In this document: in pieces, positions 37,883 to 47,200 of the stretch
How positions within the stretch are numbered: the stretch's first letter is position 1
Layout of the letters: each line of letters starts with the position of its first letter
Source: Phoebastria nigripes
Taxonomy: Eukaryota; Chordata; Aves; Procellariiformes; Diomedeidae
Length of the DNA stretch: 64,000 bases
NCBI GenBank assembly: GCA_035582835.1
Contig: JAYKAV010003266.1
Location: forward strand, 5,397,468 to 5,461,467
Direction: 5' to 3'
Translations under genes and position numbers: made by a program
Notes under the pieces: generated by a model
The model's database searches: none
Told to the model about the DNA's origin: nothing
The model's input: only the letters and a program-made list of their open reading frames with translations

Positions 37883-37978
37883 CTGTCCTTGAGGCTGAGG
37901 TAGTAGATTGAATAGTTGTGGAGTCCTATCCTCCCTTTGAGCTAACTATACAATCTACTGTCTTTCCTAAGGAGACAG
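37883..37978 (+). ncRNA. let-7k: let-7k microRNA precursor
   Basis: The 5' arm at 37,896-37,917 begins TGAGGTAGTAGATTGAATAG, the let-7k mature sequence described from chicken. The 3' arm at 37,946-37,967 begins CTATACAATCTACTGTCTTT, the usual let-7 passenger strand. Flanks CTGTC and GACAG extend the stem. The mature strand loads Argonaute and represses targets through seed GAGGTAG; let-7 RNAs promote differentiation and repress LIN28, HMGA and RAS family mRNAs. One mature-arm base (A at position 16) is unpaired opposite the passenger, which still complements the let-7f form. Confidence 0.95.
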
Positions 37979-38084
37979 TCAGGTCTTCAGTTCTCGTCAT
38001 CTGCTTCTACTCCAAGCATGGAGGCAGGTGGTGCAAGTAATGCAAAGCCAGTGATACGGCTGTGAATCAGGCGAGACCTCCGTA

Positions 38085-38187
38085 CTGCTCTGTGGAGGTG
38101 AGGTAGTAGGTTGTATAGTTTGGTGGGAGGGATTTTATCCCATTTCAGGTGATAACTATACAGTCTATTGCCTTCCTTAAAGAGCAG
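38085..38187 (+). ncRNA. let-7j: let-7j microRNA precursor
   Basis: The 5' arm at 38,099-38,120 begins TGAGGTAGTAGGTTGTATAG, identical over its length to let-7a-type mature RNA and named let-7j in chicken. The 3' arm at 38,156-38,177 begins CTATACAGTCTATTGCCTTC. The stem is lengthened by CTGCTCT (38,085-38,091) against AGAGCAG (38,181-38,187). Its mature strand starts 203 bases after that of let-7k on the same strand, so both almost certainly come from one primary transcript. Confidence 0.96.
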
Positions 38188-38459
38188 CAAAACCACTGGA
38201 GGACTGGCTCAGCCACAGAGCTCCTGAGGCATCACTTCTTTCTGTTGAGGATCCCAAAACACAGCATGACATTGCTGAACAACTCAGTGGGTCTTCTCTT
38301 ACAGCATCCAGGATTGCATTCTTCCAGGGACTGCTCCGTGCCTCGGTCGTATGAGCATGGAGCCACCTACTTCCAGAAAATATCTCTCTCTGTTTAATGG
38401 GTGCAAGAGAAACAATGAAATGAGTTGGTGCATCAGCTCCTGGTGTTCAGTTCTACTCT

Positions 38460-39095
38460 TTTTTTGCAGGACATGGGCTCAAGTTGTAAAGGGTTTAAGT
38501 GTGCTGTTCTTTTCTGGTCTGTCCTCGAGTCTGGAGAGGAGTGGATACTTTGGTACAAAGAGGATAGATCTGAGCTTGCGATTCAAGTTTGTTGCACCCA
38601 GTTCTGAAGTTTGGGTTAAGAACTAGATCCAAGAGCACGCTTAGCCTGCGGACTCAAAGCCCTGGGAGCTGATCAGATTTGGCTGGTTGGCCCCTGCGCA
38701 GGAAGTGCTTTCTGTTTTGGACAAGTTCCCAGCTCTCCCATGGTACAGAGTTAGTTAGAGGGTGGTTCTTTCTGATTTGATACTCCATATCAACTTAACT
38801 CACTTATATGCAAACCCTGGCGAGGAGATTAGGGCTCTTGTGTATTTACGTAGAATAAGCCAAGGATTCAAACACCCTGTCCTAGAGGGGAGACAGGTAA
38901 GGAAGAGATGTGAGCCAAAGGGAGCAAGCCCTAATCCTTCTGGGTTCTCCCAGGCAGGTAGCACTGTCGTCTGACAACAGCCATATGAGAAGGCAGCATG
39001 CTTCAGAGCCCAGGCACCTGACAAGGGACAGGGAATCATTATTTCTTCTCTTTCTTAGGAGCAGATGGGACTATCCCTCTGCCATAGTCCAAAGT
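38460..39095 (+). ncRNA. Candidate spliced host RNA of let-7, 3' part
   Basis: Splice-site-like signals follow the hairpins: a strong acceptor CTCTTTTTTTGCAG at about 38,457-38,470, and a complete 35-base exon-like unit at 39,059-39,093 framed by TTCTTCTCTTTCTTAG and GTAAGTAGG. Upstream, TTTCTCTTCACAG at 37,806-37,818 lies 65 bases before the let-7k hairpin. These signals on the let-7 strand suggest a spliced noncoding host transcript. Isolated splice-like sites occur by chance, so this is tentative. Confidence 0.3.
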
Positions 39096-39828
39096 AAGTA
39101 GGATCAAGACCGTGAGTGGAGCTGTAATATGACCAGGGCTGCATCAGTTCTTCAAGACTGAAGGACATCTCAGGCCGTTATCACTGCCATCTCACTGTCA
39201 GGGAAACGCGTGAGATCTGAGGCATCAGGGAGCCAGGGCAAGCAGAGGACACCTTCTCAGATGAAGTGGGAGGAAGAGAGCTGCAAAAAGAAATTGGAGC
39301 CCTCAAATTTCACCCTGAGCAAATGCACAGGGAGACCCAGACCTGACTGCTTGGGCCATGGGACTCTCCAGAATGAAGCAGCCTGTTTAAGGCTCCTCTG
39401 CTTCTTGGGATGGGGCGTAGCTGCAGCGAGGCTGGGATTTGACTTCCTCAGGCTGGGCAACAGCTGGTGGGTGGGGATGCCGCAGTGTCTAGCGGCGAAG
39501 GAATGCAGTCCTCTCTCCATAAATCTGGCTCTTCAGCAGTCCTGGCGACTTGCTGTGCAAAACTACAGCTTGGTCCTCTTAGATGCATTATTATCCTCTA
39601 GCTGCTTGTTAAGGGGCAGGGCTCCTACCCGCAAATTGCTTGGAAGGTACCAAAATAGCACCACAAGCATGGGAACAGAGCGGCATATCCACTTCATATT
39701 TAAGAGGTATCCCCTAGAAAAGAACTAATCCTGTGTGTCCCAAATGAATTCAGTTCAGTCCCCCTCCACTGCGTTGATGTTAATGCAGAGAATCTGAAGC
39801 AGTGAAACTGTGTGAGCTGGAAGCCATG

Positions 39829-39867
39829 AATAAAACATTACTGGAGATATTCTCTTGTGAAAATAAA
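39829..39867 (+). terminator. Paired poly(A) signals, candidate let-7 host 3' end
   Basis: AATAAA occurs at 39,829-39,834 and again at 39,862-39,867, followed by a T-rich stretch (TTGTTTTGACTTTTTT). They are the clearest such signals noticed downstream of the hairpins on this strand. Confidence 0.35.
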
Positions 39868-39899
39868 CTTGTTTTGACTTTTTTAAAACAGTGTCTTTT

Positions 39900-42814
39900 T
39901 ACTGCCTTGAAGCAAGCTTGGCTGGTGAATTGGGACCTCTAGAGGGGTGGCCACAGTTCCTGTGCGTCACTGACCAAATTCTCCATTTGACCAAAACCCT
40001 GTGCACGAAAGGAAGCCACGGCCAGGACACAATGAGGATGTGGGGCAGATTGGGTTGGCTGAGCAGCTGAGACCACCTGTTTTGGCTGTCAGTAGGTGCT
40101 TTCCTGGGCCAACCCACGTCCTATCACAAAGCCCTAACCTGCTTCCTCACCCTCAGTCAGTTCAAGGGCTGCAGGTTGGGCTTCTCTCTGCCTTGAATAG
40201 TCCTTGCTATAAGGATGTTTATAACTCTGATACCAGCAACAGGAGAACAGAGNGACTTCCAGGCTCCACTAACCCATCGTCTTGTCTCTGATAAATAACA
40301 ACTAAGGCTCAGAGACCCACCAAGGCAAGATTTACTTTCTCTAATGCTTCCTGGTATATGGGAAAGGGCAGCCTCTGCCCAGGAGGAGGGTTAGCAGGCT
40401 GTCCGAGCTTATAACTATGGATATTTGGGACACCCAGCTAACAAGCTGGCCGGGATGCCCAGGCATGTCTCAGTGGGGCAGCCGTGCTGTGGCAGCAATG
40501 CCATCACTGGCTGCAATGGCGAGGAGGGGCAGGCATCTTCTTTTAGCAAAAAGCGGCCAGGAAACAAGAGTGAGAAAGGTGGGTCCCCACCGGCACCCCT
40601 GGGGACACTGCGGGATGAGACTGCTTTCAGCCCAAATACTCAGAGGGAACATTGGGCAGCTAGCCGGACCTACCAGCATCACAGCCCCCCCCAGTTGCAA
40701 ATCCCCCAGGACGGTGTACATGCTTGCCCCAACACTTCCGACTCACCGAGTTCAGGGGAGCTTCAGGAGCACAAAGCTAAGTGACCTCTCGCTCAACCTG
40801 CAGCAGGCACATCCCTCTCCCTGCTAGGAAACAGGACCCGGGGTCGGGGGGGGGGGGGGGGGGGGGGGGGGCAGGGGGGAACCAAGCAGGTGGGGTTAAT
40901 GCAGCAGCCAAGCCTTATAAACACCACAAATCCCATTATTTTAACCCAACTGACCACAGCTGATGGTTAAATGCCTCCTCCCACCACACATGGCTATGGG
41001 GCTGCCAGGACCCAGCAGCATCTTTGCCAGGGTCTTGGCTCCTTTCCCCCCCAGGAGTTGCCTGCCATGTCACCCCGATGCCAGAGCATCCTTCATGCCA
41101 ACCCCCGAAAGGGAGTGGAAATGCTGCAAAAGTCTCCCTTGAATGTTTTCTGTCCTCCCCTGCGCTCCACACCATACCCTGCCCTTGCCACACAGTCACT
41201 TTCCCTCCTTCCCTAAACCCCCCTAATTTAGGATTAAACCAAACCAACCCAAATGCCGGTGCTGGCAGGGCTCAGCCCCACTGTCCTGGGGTGCAGGGGG
41301 AAGAGGAAAGGGGATTTGCTTTCTGGTTTTGAATTTTCTGTTACAAGGAACTCTATAAATAGGTCCTTGCACAACTTCNTGTCTCCAGAAGTCAAAACCT
41401 TAAGGAAAACAAAACTCAACAGCTTTTACAAGGTTCACTAGCCCCAAAATCATGATAAAATATTTAAATCCTAGAATTATTTTGATGGTCTTCTGCTAAG
41501 GCTGTTAATCAGCAGCACCGTTGCTCCCAGCTCCATGATGGCTCTCAGCAGGGTGGAGGATCCAGCATTGCAAAAAATCAGGTGTTGACCAAGTGCCTTG
41601 ATTTTGCCAGGAGGAGAAATGCTTTTCTGCTCTTTTTATTGTTTATAGGGAATTAATGCTACAGTCTCCTTCACCCAGATGCAAAAACAGTCACGGTCCT
41701 GAAATGCTCTCCCAGCTCCATCCCTGCCTGAACCCTCACCCCTTACAACAGGCGAACAGCAGCCGCTCCGGCTGTATGTCTATCATCTGTCCCTAACCCA
41801 AGGCTGGATATTTTTTCCCCGAAAGCAGCTCGGCAGCAGGAGCTCAGCCTACAACAAGAGCGTACAGCAGCCACGGCACCTGGGCAGGAGGATATTTTTA
41901 ATCTGAATCTTAACTACATCTGATGCTTGTGATTAAATAAAGCACTAAACTCTCTGTAGGGTTCTGCGTAGCGAGTTCAGAGCTGCCCAGTTCTCTGCGG
42001 CGTCTCTCCCACTGCCATCTGCCGGTCACCGTTTTAGCAGGGCTAGCAGTGACCGTGACCTAAAAAAACCCCACAGGCAGCTGGTTTCCTGTAAGAGAGC
42101 TGGTGCTGCTGGGCTCCTGTAGCAAGATTTCAGGGAGAAGGGAAATGCAGAGCCGCAGGGCAGCCTCGCCAGGCAAAGCAGGGGCAGAAGGATGGGGAAA
42201 AGCAAAAAGCAAAGGTCTGATCCCAGCATCGCTCCCGTGCTGCGAGTTTACACCTCGGAAGGCCCTTTCCCCGCGTGCTGCTTGCAGCTGGGTGATGTTC
42301 TGCAGCGAAAATGCTGCAGAAACACGTGATCTGGGGACACACACTTGCATTTAACTTCTTTCTTTGCTGCAAAGACGAAAAAGTGTGTGTTTGGGGGCGG
42401 GAAGGGGCTGGCTGCTGGGCCTCTCAAAACAGGGAACCAGAAGCGCTCCAGCCCCAGTTTTGATCTCTTTTTTTGCTCCGAGCTCTCTTCCTCTTGCTTT
42501 CCTTGCCCAAAAATTCCTGGTGGGAACACATTTTTGCTTTGCACTCAGCTGGGCGCTCGGGGAATATTCCCTACATCATCCTCAATCTCCTCCTTCTGCT
42601 GCTTTTACACAGGCTTAAAAACATTAAGTTGCAACCTTGCAAAAACTGGCACCCGTCTGCCTTTGGAAAGCCAAAAAAAAAAAAACCTTCAGCACCCCAG
42701 GAGCCACGTTGTCTTTTAGCAATTCTATCTAAGCACACAATCAAGAGCATTTTGCAGATATAATAAGCAGGCCCCTGGCCTCCAGATCCCCCAGTGAGAC
42801 ACTGCATGCCCCAC
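39900..42814. other. Intergenic between let-7 host region and PI16
   Basis: No exon or RNA gene recognised. The only standout is a 26-base G run. Open frames on both strands are short and lack domains. Confidence 0.5.
40846..40871 (+). repeat. 26-base G homopolymer
   Basis: An uninterrupted G run followed by C and six more G. It could form G-quadruplex structures, and its length in the assembly is unreliable. Confidence 0.9.
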
Positions 42815-44109
42815 AACAGACTTTCACAACAGGATTTATTCAGTGCATGCTCTGGGGATGCACAGGACACAGCATCGTGGGGGAGGACATGAATATTGTC
42901 AGGTCATTCTCCACCTCATCTGTTTAAGAAAACAAAGGATGCAACAACAAGAGAAGGGACTGTATCTCCTAGTCCCTTCCACCAGTCTGCAAAGCCTGTC
43001 ACATATTTAACACACCTTACTGGGAATCCTCAGGTGAAGGGAGCAGAGACATGGGGGAATAAACCACACAGCGTCCCAGACAACGAAAGTGGTCCTCCAG
43101 CAAGTCCTGGAACCACCGGTCACCTCTAACATCATTCACTTGGCTCTCTTGAGCTCAAATTGTACCAGCACATGTGATGACTTGTTTCTCCTGGACCAGG
43201 TTCCACCACACATAAAATATATGTCAACCGGGATCTGTATCTAAATTCAAATACACTTAAGTTATGCAAAGAAGGAAGCCATGCAGAAGAAAGCTGTATG
43301 AAGGAGCCGATAACTCCTATTTAGCGCTGAAGGTTTTTCTTCTGTGCATGCACACAGGTGCAGGCACATGTGTAAAATAAAGTCATGGCAATGGACTAAC
43401 TGTGGAATGGGTACATGCGGTAGAGATCAGAAGAGAGGAAGGAGGCAAGGGTTGCAGAGGTGTGAGGAGGAGGAGAAAGGAGTACATCTGGGTAGTACTG
43501 GCCATAGCTGTACCAGAACCACGAAGGAAATAGAAATCCTCTCCTGTGGAAAAAAAAAGCCACTCTTTTTGGACAAGAAGGGAAGAGATGGAACTTCTCC
43601 AAAATTGAGACAGACACACACATCAGGAGGGGAAAAGAGCATTTTCCTGACAAACACCAAACCCAACCACCATGTCTCATCTACAGACAAACACCAAAAC
43701 CCACGACCATGTCTCATCGCCACTCAGGTTTCCAAGTCATTCTGCTTTCCCTGGGGACACGGTGTGGCGGGGCCTGCCAGCCACACAGGTGGGTGGGATA
43801 GCTCATCATTTCCAGTTTGAAAACGGACCAGAAGCCCAGGCTGGCTGGGAAGAAAGGAGAAGCGTCCAAGGTCACCAGCATTATGGCAGACACCCTCCTG
43901 CCCTTGGGTCTCCTCAGGAAGGGGACCAAGTTCCCATGGGACTGCCAGTTGCCCTTGGCTCATCGGGGCTGGAGCAGATAAGGCAGCGTAAGAAGAGAGC
44001 ATGTCAACCTGAATTGTCCGTGGTGTCTCCCAAGCCTGCCAGGGTTGTGGAACAACCAATGCTGAAGAAAGCCTTGGTGACTGGTGCAGGGACAGCTGAG
44101 AAAGACCAT
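42815..44109 (-). other. PI16: PI16 3' UTR
   Basis: The region runs from the PI16 stop to the first canonical minus-strand poly(A) signal at 42,835-42,840. It contains a tandem duplication of about 36 bases at 43,648-43,720 (two copies of an ACAAACACCAAA...CATGTCTCATC unit). The UTR end is inferred. Confidence 0.55.
42835..42840 (-). terminator. PI16: Poly(A) signal of PI16
   Basis: AATAAA on the minus strand (TTTATT as given), 1.27 kb after the stop codon. Confidence 0.55.
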
Positions 44110-44252
44110 TCAAAGCAGAAGGCCCACCAGAATGACACTAGGTAGGAGGAAGAGTGAAAGCCCCAAGCAGGTACTGGGGGCTCCAGCCGTGGGCTGATCC
44201 ATGCTTGTCTGGTCTGAGTTTGTCTCCAGTTCTTCAGTACCCAGGGCACCTG
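44110..44252 (-). CDS. PI16: PI16 last coding exon, GPI-attachment signal
   Basis: The exon encodes 47 residues: a Thr/Ser-rich linker (LGTEELETNSDQTSMDQPTA), small residues GAPST as a plausible GPI attachment site, then the hydrophobic tail LGLSLFLLPSVILVGLLL and the stop. A terminal hydrophobic tail with no cytoplasmic part is typical of GPI-anchored proteins and matches the layout of human PI16. The acceptor is CCAGCAG, so two in-frame acceptors three bases apart are possible. Confidence 0.88.
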
Positions 44253-47200
44253 CTGGCAGAAGAGAAGAAAACATGGAGTTAGAGGGGAAGATCCGGACAA
44301 AAGAGAAACTCACACTCATGCAGGTCCATCAGTGACGTGCACCAAGACACCGCGAGGTGCGAGGCAGCAGTGCACCGATCCAGCGAAGGTGTGACACAGC
44401 TGGTGGGTTAGTGGGGAGCAGGCTGTAAACAAAACCATGCTTCACGAACGAGACATCCAAACAGCCCCTTTCAGCGTTAGAGGAAAGAGTGAGGAAGAGG
44501 GTTGGTGCCACATACGAGAGGAGGATCCAGAGGACCAGTGCAATACTGGTTCCTCCCAAGCGCTCTCCATGCTGCTTGGGGATCACTGAACATCTGAGTG
44601 TCCATGCCAGGACAGACTCCACAATTACCTTACCTGAGAGGGAGGTCTGGAAAGCAGGGCTCTGCCCTTTTTTTTCTTTGGAAGATGATGTTAAGCGCAA
44701 GAAGGTGGGCTCTTCAGGGCTGAAGACCACTGACTTTGAGGGGGTTATGAGCTCAGCTTTATTGAAACCTAACTTGATCTCTGGAACAATTTGGCTGAGG
44801 GATGGAGCTGGACTGGAAAAGGCTGATTTCTCTTTCCCGTCCTCTTTGACACCTTTATTTGTTTCTGGGACTGATTTGGGGCTGAAGGCTGTGCCCACGC
44901 TTTCTAATAAGGCCGGATCCTCTGTAGTTAAGGGGCTAACAGGCTCTCCAGTGTCTACCTCTACTTCTGGAGATACTTTGTAATCCAGGTCTAACATGGG
45001 CTCAAAGGAAAGAGTTAGCCCAGTTGCCTCGGTAGGACTGGGTCTTTCTGTTTCAGTGGGTTCTGGGTTTGTGGTTGTAGCAGTTTTTGGTTGCGTCTTT
45101 GCTGTTGTGGTAGGTGCTGGTGATGGAGTGGTGAGTTTTGGCTTTGCTGATGTTGTAGTGGCAGGTGTTGGCTTGGCTGAAGTGGTGGTAGATGTTGGTG
45201 TGGTGGTAGATGTTGGTGTGGTGGGTGTTGGCTTGGCTGTAGCAGGTTTTGGCTTAGCCACAGTTGTGGTGGGCTTTGGCGTGGTGGGTGCTGGCTTGGC
45301 TGTAGTGGTGGTTATGGTAGGTTTTGGCTTGGCCGTAGTTGTGGTGGGTTTTGGTGTGGTGGGTGTTGGCTTGGCTGTAGTCATGGTTATGGTGGGTTTT
45401 GGTGTGGTGGGTGCTGGCTTGGCCATTGTGGTGGTTGCAGCAGGTGTTGGCTTGGCAGTAGGGGTGGTTGTGGTGNNNNNNNNNNNNNNNNNNNNNNNNN
45501 NNNNNNNNNNNNNNNNNNNNNNNNNNNNNNNNNNNNNNNNNNNNNNNNNNNNNNNNNNNNNNNNNNNNNNNNNNNNNNNNNNNNNNNNNNNNNNNNNNNN
45601 NNNNNNNNNNNNNNNNNNNNNNNNNNNNNNNNNNNNNNNNNNNNNNNNNNNNNNNNNNNNNNNNNNNNNNNNNNNNNNNNNNNNNNNNNNNNNNNNNNNN
45701 NNNNNNNNNNNNNNNNNNNNNNNNNNNNNNNNNNNNNNNNNNNNNNNNNNNNNNNNNNNNNNNNNNNNNNNNNNNNNNNNNNNNNNNNNNNNNNNNNNNN
45801 NNNNNNNNNNNNNNNNNNNNNNNNNNNNNNNNNNNNNNNNNNNNNNNNNNNNNNNNNNNNNNNNNNNNNNNNNNNNNNNNNNNNNNNNNNNNNNNNGGTG
45901 GGTGCTGGCTTGGCCATTGTGGTGGTTGCAGCAGGTGTTGGCTTGGCAGTAGTGGTGGTTGTGGTGGGTTTTGGTGTGGTGGGTGTCAGCTTGGCCATAG
46001 TGGTGGTTGTTGGCTTGGCTGTAGTGGTAGTTGTGATGGGTTTTGGTGTGGTGGGTGTTGGCTTGGCCGTAGTGGTAGTTGTGGTGGGTTTTGGTGTGGT
46101 AGGTGTTGGCTTAGTGGTAGCGGTTGTTGTGCTGGGTTTTGGGGTGGTGGGTGCTGGCCTGGTGGGTTTTGGCTTGGCCATGGCTGTGGTGGCTGCTGGT
46201 GTTGTGGGTTTTGGCTTGGCTGGGGTTATCGTTGAGAGCGTGGTGGCAGGTTTTAGCTTGCCTGTTGTGATGGGTGCTAGTGTTGCGGGTGGTGGCTTGG
46301 CAGTGGTTGTGGTTGGGAGTGTGGTTGCGGGTGGTGGCTTGGCAGTGGTTGTGGTTGGAAGTGTGGTTGTGGGTCTTGGCTTGGCTGTGGTTGGAAGTGT
46401 GGTTGCGGGTGGTGGCTTGGCTGTGGTTGTGGTTGGAAGGGTGGTTGTGGGTCGTGGCTTGGCTGTGGTTGGAAGTGTGGTTGCAGGTGGTGGCTTCGTT
46501 GTGGTTGGAAGTGTGGTTGTGGGTGGTGGCTTGGCTGTGGTTGGAAGTGTGGTTGCGGGTGGTGGCTTGGCTGTGGTTGTGGTTGGAAGTGTGGTTGTAG
46601 GTCTTGGCTTGGCTGCGGTTGTGGGTGGGAGGGTAGTTGTGGGTGGGAGCGTAGTTGTGGGTGGTGGCTGGGCTGTGGTTGTGGTTGGAAGTGTGGTTGT
46701 GGGTCTTGGCTTGGCTGTGGTGGGCACTGGTGTTGTGGGTTCTGGTTTGGCTGTGATTGTGGTGGGCACTGGTGTTGTGGGTTCTGGTTTGGCTGTGATT
46801 GTGGGTTTTGGCATGGCTGTGGTTGGGGCGGATGGGCTTGCCTTTGTTGTCACGGGGGCTGGAGTGGTCTCTTCTATAGTGGGTTCTGGTAAGAGATGGA
46901 AAGTGCCACGGGTTAGGGCTGGGGTCAGCTGACCGCAACAGATCCCCTGCACTAAGCGGGGCCAGCAGAAATCGGCCGGGGGTGAAGCAGCAGCCGACCC
47001 CTCTCAGGTCACTCTGGGCCATCCCCCACGCTGGGGTTCCCAAGCTGGAGACATCTCATCTCCCTCACACAACCTCCTGCCCCTCGGGATCAGGGCATCC
47101 TCATGGGGCAACAATTGCTGGCTAAGGGGGGTAACAAGGTCCTTGTCTGATCCTCCTGATCTTAAGGCAGCTGACCTGTCTTAGNGGCTGCCATCACATC

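Noticed and set aside
44329..44633. Hydrophobic continuation of the PI16 stalk frame (IALVLWILLSYVAPTLFLTL) as a possible transmembrane C-terminus.
   Set aside because: It lies after a good donor (CTCTCAG/GTAAGG) and continues into an unrelated tail. The exon at 44,110-44,252 supplies a GPI-type ending that matches the family.
44996..46932. Plus-strand open frames of 250-340 codons rich in Val and Gly opposite PI16.
   Set aside because: They are the complement of the Thr/Pro/Lys coding repeat, which has no stop codons in several frames; splice sites and homology place the gene on the minus strand.
44335..46952. The PI16 repeat as a CRISPR-like or satellite array.
   Set aside because: Unit spacing is irregular, there are no unique spacers, and the repeat is an open protein-coding frame continuous with a CAP-domain gene.
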